From: Desulfosediminicola flagellatus
GTDB lineage: Bacteria > Desulfobacterota > Desulfobulbia > Desulfobulbales > Desulfocapsaceae
Direction of reading: 5' to 3'
NCBI RefSeq assembly: GCF_005116655.2
Contig: NZ_CP050698.1
Location: 822,001-886,000, forward strand
DNA length: 64,000 nucleotides
Made by a program: the position numbers and the translations under genes
The notes under the pieces: generated by a model
What the model saw: only the letters and a program-made list of their open reading frames with translations
Databases searched by the model: none
Told to the model about the DNA's origin: nothing
Shown here: positions 1 to 9,773 of the stretch, piece by piece
Layout of the letters: each line of letters begins with the position of its first letter
Position numbering within the stretch: position 1 is the first letter of the stretch

Positions 1-1053
1 CTTGCTGCAACAGATCCTAAGAAACGGAAAATGGTTTATGTTTCACCGAATATTTCATGCTTTGGTTATCGGGCAGAAGACTTTCTCGAGGGCAAAATCA
101 TGTTTCGGGACATTGTGTATCCTGAGGATTCCCCGAGAACCCTTGCAGAAATTGAGGAGTATGTAAAACAGGGAGTTGAGACTTACTCGCAAACCTATCG
201 TATTGTCACAAGCGACGGCGGTGTGCGCTGGATCGAAGATCGCACATCTGTTGTAGATGATAACTCGACCGGCTTACGTTATCACCAGGGTATCGTGATT
301 GATATTCACGAGAAGAAAAAGGCGTTGCAACTCGCTGCGGAAGTGCAAAGGAGCTTACTTCCTGAGAAAGCTCCTTTGGTTGATGGACTAGATATCGCAG
401 GGAAAACATTTCCCTGCGATGAAGTCGGAGGTGACTATTACGATTTTTTGCCAAGTACTATCGAAGGGGATAACTCCATTTCAATAGTTATTGGCGATAT
501 AGTCGGGCATGGTGTCGATGCGGCACTGCTTATGGCAAGTGCACGAGCATTTCTCAGGATGCGGGCTTCGCAGGCTGGATCGATTGAAGATATTGTTATG
601 GCCATGAATCGACACTTGACCGGAGATATGGAAAAGACTGATCGTTTCATGACGCTGTTCTATCTTTTGATCGAGCGCTCTAGACGGAGGATTGAGTGGG
701 TTCGTGCAGGGCATGAGCCGGTATTGCTGTATGATCCTGTTGTCGATCATTTTGAGGAACTGAAAGGACCTGGGTTATCGTTAGGTATTGATAAAGATTA
801 CAGCTACCAGCAGCAACATATTGATAGTCTGGTGAAGAATCAGCTTCTCATAATGACCACAGACGGGATTTGTGAAGCCAGTAATCTTGAAGGTGAGATG
901 TTTGGTAGAGAACGCCTTAAAAATGTTGTCCGGGATAATGCAACAAAGAATGCAAAGAGTATTCTTGATTCTATCGTTCAAGAGCACATAGGCTTTACTT
1001 CTGGTGTCGCCAGAGAAGATGATATAACACTGGTTATAGTGAAGATCGTCTAG
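1..1053 (+). CDS. PAS domain plus PP2C/SpoIIE-type serine phosphatase, 5' truncated by window edge
   Basis: The reading frame is open from base 1, so the N-terminus lies outside the window; the first internal Met is at 31. The visible part begins inside a PAS fold with the usual C-terminal strand (GIVIDIHEKKKA) and passes through a short helix into a PP2C-like phosphatase of the RsbU/SpoIIE type. Its metal-binding signatures are visible: VGGDYYDF, GDIVGHG and, near the end, TTDGI and REDDITLVIV. The family dephosphorylates Ser/Thr phosphoproteins, typically anti-anti-sigma factors in partner-switching pathways. No anti-sigma partner is visible in the window. Family assignment is secure; the signal sensed and the target are unknown. 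Confidence 0.9.
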   Translation, partial: LAATDPKKRKMVYVSPNISCFGYRAEDFLEGKIMFRDIVYPEDSPRTLAEIEEYVKQGVETYSQTYRIVTSDGGVRWIEDRTSVVDDNSTGLRYHQGIVIDIHEKKKALQLAAEVQRSLLPEKAPLVDGLDIAGKTFPCDEVGGDYYDFLPSTIEGDNSISIVIGDIVGHGVDAALLMASARAFLRMRASQAGSIEDIVMAMNRHLTGDMEKTDRFMTLFYLLIERSRRRIEWVRAGHEPVLLYDPVVDHFEELKGPGLSLGIDKDYSYQQQHIDSLVKNQLLIMTTDGICEASNLEGEMFGRERLKNVVRDNATKNAKSILDSIVQEHIGFTSGVAREDDITLVIVKIV

Positions 1054-1386
1054 GACTGCCTGGCCCTGCCTTATTGCCCATAAGTCAAAAACTAAGCCTT
1101 ACAGATTGTGTGGGGGCCTTGAAAACACGGCAAAAGGACTGAGTAAATTGCATTGAAAATGCAATAAGCTTCTGAAACACTCAGTCCTTATGCACGCTTC
1201 CAGTCTATCCAGAACGCTGGAAAAGCAACAGATTTGGCCAAAAATGAAAAGGCACGTGAAATATTCTGGCTGGTACCCTGAGTCGTTCAGATTCATCAGA
1301 AATGCTGACTGGAAACATTCAATCAGTTGAGGCGCAGCATCCATTGGATGACTGCGCCTCTGTTTAATTACACTGTGAGTGAATTT
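1054..1386. other. Intergenic region with nested stem-loops
   Basis: No convincing gene. It holds a nested inverted repeat at 1136-1187: outer arms GGACTGAGT and ACTCAGTCC, inner arms ATTGCATT and AATGCAAT (1147-1165). A smaller 6-bp stem lies at 1198-1222 (TTCCAG/CTGGAA), and a long hairpin at 1329-1360 is listed separately. The density of perfect stems suggests a structured RNA or the remains of a mobile repeat; which one cannot be decided from one copy. Confidence 0.5.
1329..1360 (-). terminator. Strong hairpin downstream of the cytochrome gene
   Basis: Arms GAGGCGCAG (1329-1337) and CTGCGCCTC (1352-1360) are perfect complements, and the inner CATCC/GGATG extends the stem to 14 pairs with one bulge and a three-base loop. 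It lies 27 bases past the stop of the minus-strand cytochrome gene. There is no clean U-tract, so it may be a terminator or an mRNA-stabilising hairpin. Confidence 0.55.
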
Positions 1387-3375
1387 TTATGAAAAGGTGT
1401 GGCAGCTGACACATTTAAGGCCTTTCTCAATGTGCTTTTTATGACCTTCGCTTCTCCATGATTTTGATTCATGGCAGCTTGAGCACAAAACATTTTTAGC
1501 CTTAATAAATCCTGTTGGTTCAGGAGTATGACAGCTGTTGCACGAGATGTTCTCATTTCGATGCTCTGTATGCATTGATTCCCAGTACATACTTTCCTGC
1601 TCATGACAGAGAGTACACGACAGTACTTTCTCCGGTATCTGATGATACCCGAGTGCAGCAAATGGCAGCATTCGTGTACCGTCAGGAGTAGTACCGGTGT
1701 TATCATGGCACGATGTACAGCTCGGGGCATTCTCTTTTGGCTCAACTCCGTGAGTGATCAGCATTTCTGCATCTGCTTCCACGAAGGAATAATTGCCGCT
1801 CATTCCCTGTTCTTCCATACCTTTTTGAATGGCCATATCAAAATTGCCTGTCATAAACATCCACATAATGGCAGGTGGAATTATTTTGCCGCTTTCGTGT
1901 AACGGCATAATTGAACTGTGTCGTTTGATAGGTACAATCAAGGAGTTGCCGTCAAAAGCATTCCCGTTCGCTTTAGCCATCGGGTAAATCCCGCGCTCAT
2001 CAGGAGTTATTACCTCTCCAACATTATAGACATAGGATGTCCCGTCAAACCAAACATATTCAGGTTTTACAAAAGACTCTTTTATCTCTTCACCAACAAA
2101 GCCACCCTGACCTGAACAGAACGCCTGATTCCAGACAGGCTCTCTGAAATCCCGTGACATTTCAGTCGCTCCGCCTTTGGCATACTCACGAATATGACAC
2201 ACCTGACAACTTACTTGTCCCTGAGCGTGTCTGTTAAGTCGTGCGTCTGAATGAGGTGCAGAGGTGTGGCAGGCCATGCAGGTTGGGGATTCCGCTTCTG
2301 TCTGGCGCAGATCAATTCCACGTCCGCCAATTTTATGGTCAGGTGCAGCATGACAGTTTACGCAACCCATGTTAGCACCATCTTTTGCAAGATGAACATC
2401 TTCGGACAACTTGGCTTCTGCCGAGTTAAGTCCCATGTCTCCGCGTTTGGTCCAGTCACCGCCTCCGGCTTTAGCATGACAGCGCAGGCATGACTTGGTA
2501 GTTGGAAGATGGACAGATCTGGCAACATCAACCATTGTTGTCCCTTCAGGCATTTTGTCGAAATCTGGAACAGTTGTGTAGTTTCCCTGGCTGTCGACTT
2601 TTCCGAAGACATAGGTTTTCTCTTCACCTAGTACATTTACAACTGTCTCTGTGTTATTTGGATCAGAAACAAATTTCCGCTGATACGTGTCATTATGGCA
2701 CATCAGACAGTCAACATCTGTAACTTCAGGTGGATGGGGAGCATTTCCATCTGAGCGGACGTGGCAGGAAAAGCATGCACCTTTGGATGATACTGCATAG
2801 GTGCAGAAGGTGTTGATCCCGCCGACAGCTTTACCCAACTCTTCTCCGTTGGTGTTCGTCAGGTTCGGAGTTGGCCCGGACCATTTCATATGCAGACTGT
2901 CAAGCATTGCCTCTGCTGCCTGTTGATGACAGCCGATACATGTTGCCGGCCCATTATATTCATTGATTGCAGCGTGGGCTGTACCTGGATCATCGGGTGG
3001 TTCAATAATACCTGGTTCAAAAACTGTAAATTGAGCCGTACTTCTTTCCCGTTCTTCTCTGTCTGCAATTACACATTTGAAGCTCCAGTTTCCTGTTATG
3101 CTATTGTTAGGGATAGTGAAATTGTAACTGGCTGTATTTCCGTCAATTGCCATATTCCTACGACTGCCAACACGATTTCCCAAAACATCATATATCACTA
3201 ATCGTGCTGATATAATAGGAAGTTCCCAATCACCTTCAGCTGTACATTGAAAGCGTATCTGGTCACCGGGAACCGGCTCATTCTGATTGATGGACATTTC
3301 AATATCCCTGTCAGATGCATAACAGTTGCTACTCAATAGAATGCAAAAAACTCCAAGTAAAACGGATCGTAACAT
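1387..3375 (-). CDS. Periplasmic dodecahaem cytochrome c, octahaem-tetrathionate-reductase-like, with N-terminal Ig-like extension
   Basis: I place the start at 3375 because a typical signal peptide begins there (MLRSVLLGVF, Ala-rich cleavage region by residue 21) and an AGGGGGAA ribosome site lies just upstream. An in-frame ATG at 3411 would add 12 residues ahead of the signal. The mature protein has about 100 residues of beta-sandwich-like sequence, then twelve CXXCH haem-binding motifs from about residue 146 to the last eight residues. The central part, with the GGGDW and DVHLAKDG-type segments, resembles the OTR-like multihaem family, which reduces sulfur or nitrogen oxyanions or passes electrons across the periplasm. 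Twelve haems exceeds the eight of OTR itself. The physiological substrate is unknown. It stands alone, with no membrane quinol-oxidising partner beside it. Confidence 0.88.
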   Translation of the reverse strand: MLRSVLLGVFCILLSSNCYASDRDIEMSINQNEPVPGDQIRFQCTAEGDWELPIISARLVIYDVLGNRVGSRRNMAIDGNTASYNFTIPNNSITGNWSFKCVIADREERERSTAQFTVFEPGIIEPPDDPGTAHAAINEYNGPATCIGCHQQAAEAMLDSLHMKWSGPTPNLTNTNGEELGKAVGGINTFCTYAVSSKGACFSCHVRSDGNAPHPPEVTDVDCLMCHNDTYQRKFVSDPNNTETVVNVLGEEKTYVFGKVDSQGNYTTVPDFDKMPEGTTMVDVARSVHLPTTKSCLRCHAKAGGGDWTKRGDMGLNSAEAKLSEDVHLAKDGANMGCVNCHAAPDHKIGGRGIDLRQTEAESPTCMACHTSAPHSDARLNRHAQGQVSCQVCHIREYAKGGATEMSRDFREPVWNQAFCSGQGGFVGEEIKESFVKPEYVWFDGTSYVYNVGEVITPDERGIYPMAKANGNAFDGNSLIVPIKRHSSIMPLHESGKIIPPAIMWMFMTGNFDMAIQKGMEEQGMSGNYSFVEADAEMLITHGVEPKENAPSCTSCHDNTGTTPDGTRMLPFAALGYHQIPEKVLSCTLCHEQESMYWESMHTEHRNENISCNSCHTPEPTGFIKAKNVLCSSCHESKSWRSEGHKKHIEKGLKCVSCHTFS

Positions 3376-3499
3376 TACGCTTCCCCCTGAATTGATGTTA
3401 ATTGAAATCAACGGTGTGGGAGACCATGTGATTCCTGGAATGAGTGTTTACGATAATTAGTCAAGCAATTCCAATGCCACTATGTAACATGTCACTTTT

Positions 3500-3862
3500 G
3501 TGTCAGGCAAACAGCACATTCTACCGTTTTTTGCGGTGGAACCGCATCAGGCCGAAGGCATGGTAATTTACAATCCTGGCAATCATCAATGGGATATTCC
3601 CAGACTCAGAGAGCTACTTGAGACGAGCCTCCCCAGGAGTTCGGAATTCAATGACATTGAAATTGAACATACATGTGTTGATATTGGTTTCAAGATTATG
3701 CATCGACAGTGAAAAAGATGGATACCAGCTGATTCTTCTGGCAATTGAGGACGTGATAGAGCGGGAATATAATAAACGGTATTTTGATGAAATTGTAATG
3801 CAGAGAACAGTTGAACTACGCATTTCAAAGAAAAATGCAGAAGAATGCAGACAAATAGCCAA
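3500..3862 (+). pseudogene. Decayed duplicate of the PAS domain of the sigma54 regulator at 6580-8067
   Basis: This segment aligns almost base for base with about 6672-7050 in the intact regulator: it covers the [16 protein letters not shown] and [10 protein letters not shown] parts of the PAS domain and the coiled coil after it. It is broken in two ways. One T is missing from the T-run near 3525 (six against seven in the intact copy), and 17 bases are lost at about 3703 between two GCATC direct repeats, as expected of slippage. Homology stops abruptly at about 3862, before the AAA+ domain. It lies about 3 kb from the intact copy on the same strand, with the chemoreceptor gene between them, so a local duplication is likely. 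Confidence 0.85.
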
Positions 3863-3949
3863 ATCTAGACGTTGAGATATCTACTGTAAATCGAGATAAA
3901 AGATATTTATTTAAAATTAATATTTCAAGATGTTAAGAAACATCTCTTG

Positions 3950-3979
3950 AAGGAGTCAAGAAAAACTTGACTCCTTTTT
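3950..3979 (+). terminator. Rho-independent terminator, plus strand
   Basis: AAGGAGTCAAG (3950-3960) pairs perfectly with CTTGACTCCTT (3966-3976) around a five-A loop and runs into a T-tract. No intact plus-strand gene precedes it; it sits about 90 bases beyond the decayed PAS copy, so it may be an orphan left from that duplication. Confidence 0.75.
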
Positions 3980-4004
3980 CCTCTAGGTCACTGGCCAGAA
4001 CTCG

Positions 4005-4039
4005 AAAAGCCCCTCAGTGGTTTTACTGGAAGGGCTTTT
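4005..4039 (-). terminator. Terminator hairpin of the chemoreceptor gene
   Basis: AAAAGCCC (4005-4012) and GGGCTTTT (4032-4039) form the base, extended by CAGT/ACTG inside. Read on the minus strand it lies about 75 bases after the chemoreceptor stop and ends in four U residues; it can also work on the plus strand. Confidence 0.7.
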
Positions 4040-4112
4040 ACATTGCTTCATTGAGGTTAAGTAAGGGTGCGTTGTTTTTCAACAAACCTTCAAGCGAAAT
4101 GTTAAAGAGCTT

Positions 4113-6161
4113 TCATACATTGAACCTGGCTATCATTTCGTTAAGATTGTTTGCAGTGTTTGATAGCTCACCTGCGCTCCCTTTTACGGTTGAACTGGCA
4201 CGACTCATCTCCTTTGCACTATTGCTTACTTCTGCAATATCTTGAGCTATACTTTCTGCAACAGTAGAACTTTGGGCCACATTCTCATTAACTTCGGTAA
4301 TTCCGCTGGAGGCTTGGTTGACATTTTCCGCTATTTCCCGTGTAGTAGCAGTCTGTTCTTCGACAGCAGTGGCAATAGTCGCTACAATGAGATCTACATC
4401 TGCGATAACCGTACTAATTTCGTTAATTTCTGTTACTGCTACACCTGTTGCCTGCTGAATGCCCTCTATTTTATTCTTGATCTCAAGCGTTGCTGCGGCG
4501 GTCTGCTTTGCAAGATCTTTGATTTCATTTGCAACGACAGCAAAACCTTTACCAGCATCACCGGCCCGGGCGGCCTCAATTGTCGCATTGAGTGCCAGCA
4601 GATTAGTTTGTTCAGAGATTTCAGTTATCGCTTCAGTAACTTTGTTAATTTCATCGGCTGCACTACCAAGCTCATTGACCCGAACTGATGCCTTCTGTGA
4701 CTGATTAACAGCCTGGTTTGTGATATCTTTTGCCCGAGTAGAATTCTGAGCTATTTCATTTATAGTCGCACTCATTTCCTCTGCTGCAGATGCAACCATA
4801 TTAACGTTAATTGCAGCCTGCTCCATAGCTGCTGCTATAGTGTTCTGGTTCGTACTCATTTCCTCGGCAGCCGCTGCCACCTGACTTGATCGATTTGCTG
4901 TTTCATTAGAACCCGACGACATTTGGTCTGATATTGCAGCGAGTTGACTGGAGGATTCGTTAACACTGGCTACCCCTTTGCCGACATCAGAAATCATCTG
5001 GCGGAGATTAGCAGCCATTTCATTGAGTGATTGGGCCAGAACACCTATTTCATCCTTTTGGTCCACATCCATCGTTCTGGTCATGTCACCACTGGCCATT
5101 GCTTGTGAAAGCTCCACACCTTTTGATAGTGGTTTGGTTATTATAAAGGTAAGGTAGAAGCCGAGGACTAAAGCTAAGATCACCCCAAGTGCGACACCTG
5201 TTATGGTCACAATAGTACCGGTCTTTGCAATACTTTCTCCCTCCTTTACAGCATCTTCGGCACCCAAAACAGCCTTTTTAACAATCTCATCCATTGCCCG
5301 AAAAGTATCATCCTGATACGTGGCTGCCTTGTCAAGGAGCAACGTGTTCATTTCTTCAAATGAAATATAAGCAGTATCACTGATTCCCTTCATTTTTTCT
5401 ACGTAGTCAAAAACCTGTTCAGAAAGGGGATATAGTTGATTGAGAGTGACATCTCTTGCTGTAAATGTCTTGTTTTCAGCTAAGTCATTTTTTATCTGAG
5501 CAACTGTCTCATGCAGCTTCAGATGGACTGGTCTAAGTTCTTTTGTCAGTGCGACAATATCGGGATTATCTGTATCCATATTGTCCAACCACTTGCCAAG
5601 TGAACAAGCCGTGCCATCCGTCCCGCCTTCGAAAGGTTGGCCGAAAGCAATGAGCTTCCCAAGTTTTGCAAGAAGCGACTGATGAGCTATCTCAAACTCG
5701 TTCATATGATTGTTCAAAAGAGTCGGGTTGATCATGTCTGATTCAACAAGTTCTTTGGAGAGTTCTACAGCCGTGTTGTTAACAGCAGCCCACTTGCCGA
5801 TATGCTCTGTAAACACTTTCCATTCCGGCTCCACATCTTTAGCAAAATCAAGGGCTATGAAGTGCTCCTTTGCCTTGGCATATCTTTGGCGCCCTTCGAG
5901 TAGCCCCCGATGTACCTGCTCTCTTTGGTCCTCAGTCGCGTAAGGCGTGAGTAAAGTTCGCATTAGACTAGCTATGACCGCCGCTTCACTCTTGATTTCC
6001 AACATATGCTCTACTGCTGGCAAATGCTCTTCAGCCAAATCTTCTTCAAGTTCATGTAACTTTCCCTGCTGCATCATGCCTATTATTCCAACAACAAAAA
6101 TAATGATTGCTGTCAGCATGAACCCACCGACAAGCTTTACACCCAATTTAAGATTTTTCAT
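4113..6161 (-). CDS. Methyl-accepting chemotaxis protein with periplasmic CZB-like zinc-binding region
   Basis: Membrane chemoreceptor. TM1 lies at about residues 8-30. The roughly 290-residue periplasmic region holds a segment resembling the chemoreceptor zinc-binding (CZB) fold, with conserved His residues around CSLGKWL at about residues 160-220. TM2 (about 318-340) leads into a HAMP domain and a long signalling helical hairpin whose tip carries the highly conserved [20 protein letters not shown]. The family transmits ligand binding to CheA/CheW. CZB domains are usually cytoplasmic and C-terminal, so a periplasmic copy is less common. The start at 6161 is preceded by GGAG at good spacing. 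No che genes are adjacent, so it works with a remote array. Confidence 0.93.
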   Translation of the reverse strand: MKNLKLGVKLVGGFMLTAIIIFVVGIIGMMQQGKLHELEEDLAEEHLPAVEHMLEIKSEAAVIASLMRTLLTPYATEDQREQVHRGLLEGRQRYAKAKEHFIALDFAKDVEPEWKVFTEHIGKWAAVNNTAVELSKELVESDMINPTLLNNHMNEFEIAHQSLLAKLGKLIAFGQPFEGGTDGTACSLGKWLDNMDTDNPDIVALTKELRPVHLKLHETVAQIKNDLAENKTFTARDVTLNQLYPLSEQVFDYVEKMKGISDTAYISFEEMNTLLLDKAATYQDDTFRAMDEIVKKAVLGAEDAVKEGESIAKTGTIVTITGVALGVILALVLGFYLTFIITKPLSKGVELSQAMASGDMTRTMDVDQKDEIGVLAQSLNEMAANLRQMISDVGKGVASVNESSSQLAAISDQMSSGSNETANRSSQVAAAAEEMSTNQNTIAAAMEQAAINVNMVASAAEEMSATINEIAQNSTRAKDITNQAVNQSQKASVRVNELGSAADEINKVTEAITEISEQTNLLALNATIEAARAGDAGKGFAVVANEIKDLAKQTAAATLEIKNKIEGIQQATGVAVTEINEISTVIADVDLIVATIATAVEEQTATTREIAENVNQASSGITEVNENVAQSSTVAESIAQDIAEVSNSAKEMSRASSTVKGSAGELSNTANNLNEMIARFNV

Positions 6162-6579
6162 TCATTTGCTCCAAATGTGTTTCTTTTACAAAAGTAAACA
6201 TGTCAAGGCATCTGATGTGTGAAGCATGTTTCGATTGATTTAATATCTTGAGCTGAAAAGAAATATTTAACTTTTTTGATTGTCTGGACATACAGCTTCA
6301 TTGTCAAGTGAATTTCTGATTGAAAAATTTGAAGCGTGCCACTTTTGAGATATGTCGAGATTTATGATAGGGTTTTATTGGTAAATATAGTAGAGGAGGA
6401 TCGGGGAGGGGGGGAAGCTGGCTCAATTGGAGCTTTTTATTGGTATTAGGCATCGTGTATGTAGATTTGTTCCCAGGATCATTCGGGAAAATCAATATCT
6501 ACGATGTTTGGTGCGTATACGTAACACAACTAAAACTGTTCGTTTTCCGTTTAATTTTCACTCTGATCCGAATGTAGAT
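6162..6579. other. Divergent promoter region between chemoreceptor and sigma54 regulator
   Basis: A+T-rich spacer between two divergent genes. A purine-rich run (GAGGAGG and a run of G, 6393-6415) precedes an in-frame TTG at 6427, which could act as an upstream start of the regulator, but the 51 residues so added do not resemble the homologous N-terminus. No clear -24/-12 or -35/-10 pair could be assigned. Confidence 0.4.
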
Positions 6580-8067
6580 ATGCATATCCAGGAAAACTTT
6601 CTACTCTTTTTTGATGATGTTCTTGGGGCCGTCCGCGAGCCTCTGGTTGTCCTTGACGGTGAGCTCAGAGTCGTCAAGGCCAACAGTGCATTCTACCGTT
6701 TTTTTGCGGTGGAACCGAATCAGACCGAAGGCGTGGTAATTTACAATCTTGGAAATCATCAATGGGATATTCCCAAACTCAGAGAGCTACTAGAGACGAT
6801 CCTCCCCAAGAATTCGGAATTCAATGACTTTGAAGTTGAACATACCTTTGCTGATATCGGTTTCAAGATCATGCATCTGAATGCCAGACGCATCGACAGC
6901 GAGGAAGATGAAACCCAACTGATTCTTCTGGCGATTGAGGATGTGACAGAGCGGGAATATAGTAAACGGAATCTTGATGAAATTGTGAAGCAGCGAACAG
7001 CTGAACTGCATATTTCACGAAAAAATGCAGAAGAAAGCAGGCAGATAGCCGAAGCAGCTCTTGAAGAGATCAAAAAGCTCAAGGATCAGCTAGAGGCTGA
7101 GCGAGCGTATTTGCTTGAAGAGATCAAACTCGAGTTCAATTACGATAATATTATTGGTCAAAGTAACGAAATAAAATATGTCTTTTATAAAATTGAACAG
7201 ATTGCAGCCACTGACACAACTGTCTTGATTCAGGGGGAAACGGGGACAGGCAAAGAGTTGGTTGCCCGGGCTATACATGATTTGAGTGAACGCAGGGATC
7301 GTACCATGGTCAAAATGAACTGCGCCGCTCTACCTGCAAACCTCATTGAGAGCGAGCTGTTCGGGCATGAGAGAGGCGCCTTCACGGGGGCTAACACCAG
7401 ACGGATAGGACGTTTTGAACTCGCTAACGGTACAACCCTTTTTCTTGACGAAATTGGGGAATTACCCTTGGAGTTACAGCCAAAGCTGCTACAGGTGATA
7501 GAGAATGGCAGATTTGAACGATTGGGCAGTTCTCAAACTCAAAGCGTAGATGTTCGAATCATAGCCGCGACCAATCGTAATCTTGAAAAAGAGGTTGAAA
7601 AAGGACGATTCCGAGAAGATCTCTGGTATAGACTGAATATTTTCCCCATAACGATGCCGCCATTGAGAGATCGCCTGGATGACATTCCGCTTCTGGTGAA
7701 ATACTTCGTTCGAAAAATTTCCAAGCGATTAGGTAAGGATATCGAAACGATACCGTCCAACGTCATGACCAGCCTGCAGAATTATTCCTGGCCTGGAAAT
7801 ATCCGTGAACTGGAAAATGTCCTCGAGCGGGCGGTGATCAATTCGTCCGGCCCCAAGCTCAACATGTTTGATGAACTCAAGCATGTCTCACCATATGAAC
7901 CGGATAAGCTGCAGACACTCGCAGCGGTCGAACGTGATTATATCACTCGGGTACTAGAGAAGACACAATGGAAAGTAAGCGGGAAAAACAGTGCAGCTGA
8001 GATCCTGGGAATTGAGCGCAGTACGTTGCGCGCCCGAATGCGTAAACTCAATATTCGAAAAGTATAA
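6580..8067 (+). CDS. PAS-sensing sigma54-dependent transcriptional activator (NtrC family)
   Basis: I chose the ATG at 6580 because the protein then begins [13 protein letters not shown] and lines up with the paralogous PAS protein at 14481, whose start is well supported. Order: PAS domain (about 1-125), a coiled coil (about 130-180), a full AAA+ domain with Walker A GETGTGKE, the sigma54-contacting GAFTGA loop, Walker B LFLDEIGE and the arginine-finger region, then a C-terminal Fis-type helix-turn-helix ending at the stop. It activates sigma54 promoters in response to a signal bound by PAS, with no receiver domain. Target genes are unknown; the divergent chemoreceptor is one candidate. A decayed copy of its PAS region lies at 3500-3862. 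The 238 bases downstream hold nothing recognisable. Confidence 0.92.
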   Translation: MHIQENFLLFFDDVLGAVREPLVVLDGELRVVKANSAFYRFFAVEPNQTEGVVIYNLGNHQWDIPKLRELLETILPKNSEFNDFEVEHTFADIGFKIMHLNARRIDSEEDETQLILLAIEDVTEREYSKRNLDEIVKQRTAELHISRKNAEESRQIAEAALEEIKKLKDQLEAERAYLLEEIKLEFNYDNIIGQSNEIKYVFYKIEQIAATDTTVLIQGETGTGKELVARAIHDLSERRDRTMVKMNCAALPANLIESELFGHERGAFTGANTRRIGRFELANGTTLFLDEIGELPLELQPKLLQVIENGRFERLGSSQTQSVDVRIIAATNRNLEKEVEKGRFREDLWYRLNIFPITMPPLRDRLDDIPLLVKYFVRKISKRLGKDIETIPSNVMTSLQNYSWPGNIRELENVLERAVINSSGPKLNMFDELKHVSPYEPDKLQTLAAVERDYITRVLEKTQWKVSGKNSAAEILGIERSTLRARMRKLNIRKV

Positions 8068-8305
8068 CGCCTGGACAATTCGTAGAGGGTAATCCTGGTG
8101 TTTTGGAAAGCGCCGCCCTGAGATTAAACGAAACGCGGCTGAAAAGGGTGGTGCAGATTCTTCTGCCTTATCCCCTGCTGTGCGTATGTATGCTGATTTC
8201 GCAGTTGGTACGCGCTTTCCCAGTAGTTGTCGAAAAACGCAATATCGCCCAGAGGAAAATTCATCGATACGGTTGAATGGGTGGTTCGTTGTCGGCCGAC
8301 TATGT

Positions 8306-8596
8306 TTAGTCCTTAAATGAGGTGACTGCATCTTCAAGTGTAGATTGCAGAACTTTCCTGGTGTTCTCTATTCCGGCGACAATTTGTTCCCACACGTCCT
8401 CATGAGCCTGATTCAGTTCTAGCAATTTGGCCTTTGCGTCGGCAACATGCTGCTCAATTTCTGCAACATGCCTGGCATGTCTGGATCGAGCATCTCCGTC
8501 GAGTTTATGGGCCTGGGCTTTAAACTCATTGAATTGGGCCTGTATTATTTCCAATTCGGCGTCTATCTTCTCGTGGTAGGCATCTTTCTTTTCCAT
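8306..8596 (-). CDS. Small coiled-coil protein, sll1863-type stress protein
   Basis: A 96-residue protein starting at the ATG at 8596, which has GGAG seven bases upstream. It is almost entirely amphipathic helix rich in Glu, Lys, Ala and Gln and opens with MEKKDAYHEK, the signature opening of the sll1863-like family of soluble coiled-coil proteins linked to stress. No catalytic residues are visible. Two relatives sit close by (9366-9773 and 12744-13052), so this is a local paralogous set. The biochemical role is unknown; membrane association or chaperone-like work are guesses only. Confidence 0.75.
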   Translation of the reverse strand: MEKKDAYHEKIDAELEIIQAQFNEFKAQAHKLDGDARSRHARHVAEIEQHVADAKAKLLELNQAHEDVWEQIVAGIENTRKVLQSTLEDAVTSFKD

Positions 8597-8680
8597 AACA
8601 TAGCTCCTTTGTTTATGTAGCATACCATAGCATTGTGAAGTAATAGCATAAGGTGCTGGCCATTACAAAGACGTGCCGGA

Positions 8681-8905
8681 TCAGGTGGCAAGCAGTTGGG
8701 CATCAGTTATCAAAAAGGCCACCCCGCCAGTGTTAAACACGCCTCCGGTAATTACAGGAGTAATCCTGCTGTTGGCACTGTTTCAACTCCGTTGCCGTGA
8801 CCTTGATCGAACCGAGATCGACAACCTTCTCAGTTGAGAAGTAGATGATTCCCTGTCAGGCAAAGGTTGCGATTCCATGAACAATAGGACTGACGGCTAT
8901 AACTG
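8681..8905 (-). pseudogene. Decayed small membrane protein, DUF3185-like
   Basis: Read on the minus strand, this stretch gives in succession a hydrophobic stub with VHGIATFA, the segment QGIIYFSTEKVVDLG then SIKVTATE, and, after a frame change, FNTGGVAFLITDA. These match in order the pattern of a small family of stress-linked two-helix membrane proteins often labelled DUF3185 (motif VVDLGPIKVTAE, then a Gly-rich second helix). The copy has an in-frame TGA at 8855-8857, a frameshift in the middle and no convincing start. It fits the gene content of this cluster. The family name is from memory of the pattern; the decay is visible directly. Confidence 0.6.
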
Positions 8906-9001
8906 ATTATTTTTTTCAGTTAGTTTCTCTCTCTACTCAAACTTAATGAATATGAACTTGAACGAATTTGAGTCCTCCATATTACAAGCCTTCTATCCAG
9001 G

Positions 9002-9151
9002 CTACAAAAACCTCCGACCCTGGATTATATGCAGCAGTACAACAAGAATGGCCATGACCAGGAGGATATGAATAAACCCACCCATGGTGTAACTGCTTAC
9101 CAGTCCGAGGCTCCATAAAAACAACAATACTATCGTGATTGTCCACAACAT
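9002..9151 (-). CDS. Small hydrophobic protein, lmo0937 family
   Basis: A 49-residue gene with an ideal AAGGAGG five bases before its ATG at 9151. It begins MLWTITIVLLFLWSLGL, has two transmembrane helices with a short polar turn (SSYTMGG) and ends QGRRFL. This is the typical form of the lmo0937-type small membrane proteins, which are common beside stress genes and have no known activity. A longer reading frame over the same bases on the same strand is an artefact of translation in another phase. Confidence 0.85.
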   Translation of the reverse strand: MLWTITIVLLFLWSLGLVSSYTMGGFIHILLVMAILVVLLHIIQGRRFL

Positions 9152-9365
9152 GGTTTCCTCCTTGTAAAAACGTTAAAAAAATACAGAGCATTAGGTGTAT
9201 ACGCTCATTGGGGATAAAAGAATAGACCATGCCTTCCTGCCCCGGACGGGTCAGATAACAAAGAGGAACTGAACGTCTATTTTAGCTTAATCAGTGAGCT
9301 GTTTCGTTACAGCTGCCATTCCTGGATGATGCATATTTTTATAATGTTTATGTTTCCAACCCTAC

Positions 9366-9773
9366 TTATTGATTGTGGTCCTGCTTACCGCTACGTTTTG
9401 GTTGGCGGATTCTTTTTTCTGTCAGGCCTCTGACGTAAGGGTAGTGACCTTCGTCGGCTCCATGTAAACCGGCAATGGGTGGTTCATCCTTAAAGTTCTC
9501 AGCTGCATCCTTAAGAGCGGCTTCTAATAGATTCAGGGTGTTTTCCACACTATCCTTGAGTTTTTCCCATTGGTGCTCTTCCGCATCGACCAAATCTCTC
9601 AGTCTGGCTTTTGTCGCATCAAGCTTCAGTTCAAGTTCAGCAACATACGCGTCATGTCTATCTTTCGCTTCGGCGGTAAAGCCCATGCCCCTGACTCGAA
9701 AATGAGCTAATTTAGCCTGAGCGCGATCAACTTCAGTTTCTATTTTCTGTTTAAATAATTTTTTGGTATTCAT
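9366..9773 (-). CDS. Coiled-coil stress-type protein with basic C-terminal tail
   Basis: A 135-residue protein; AAAGG precedes the ATG at 9773. Residues 1-95 are a continuous amphipathic helix related in pattern to the 8306-8596 protein (MNTKKLFKQKIETEVDRAQAK at the start, then WEKLKDSVE and LKDAAENFKD). Residues 96-135 are a Pro-, Gly- and Arg-rich tail not shared with the smaller relative. No known catalytic motif. It is the longest of three related proteins in this cluster. Confidence 0.75.
   Translation of the reverse strand: MNTKKLFKQKIETEVDRAQAKLAHFRVRGMGFTAEAKDRHDAYVAELELKLDATKARLRDLVDAEEHQWEKLKDSVENTLNLLEAALKDAAENFKDEPPIAGLHGADEGHYPYVRGLTEKRIRQPKRSGKQDHNQ

Noticed and set aside
1099..1344. 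An 81-codon minus frame over the stem-loop region
   Set aside because: No ribosome site, Cys- and Phe-rich composition, and the bases are explained by nested inverted repeats.
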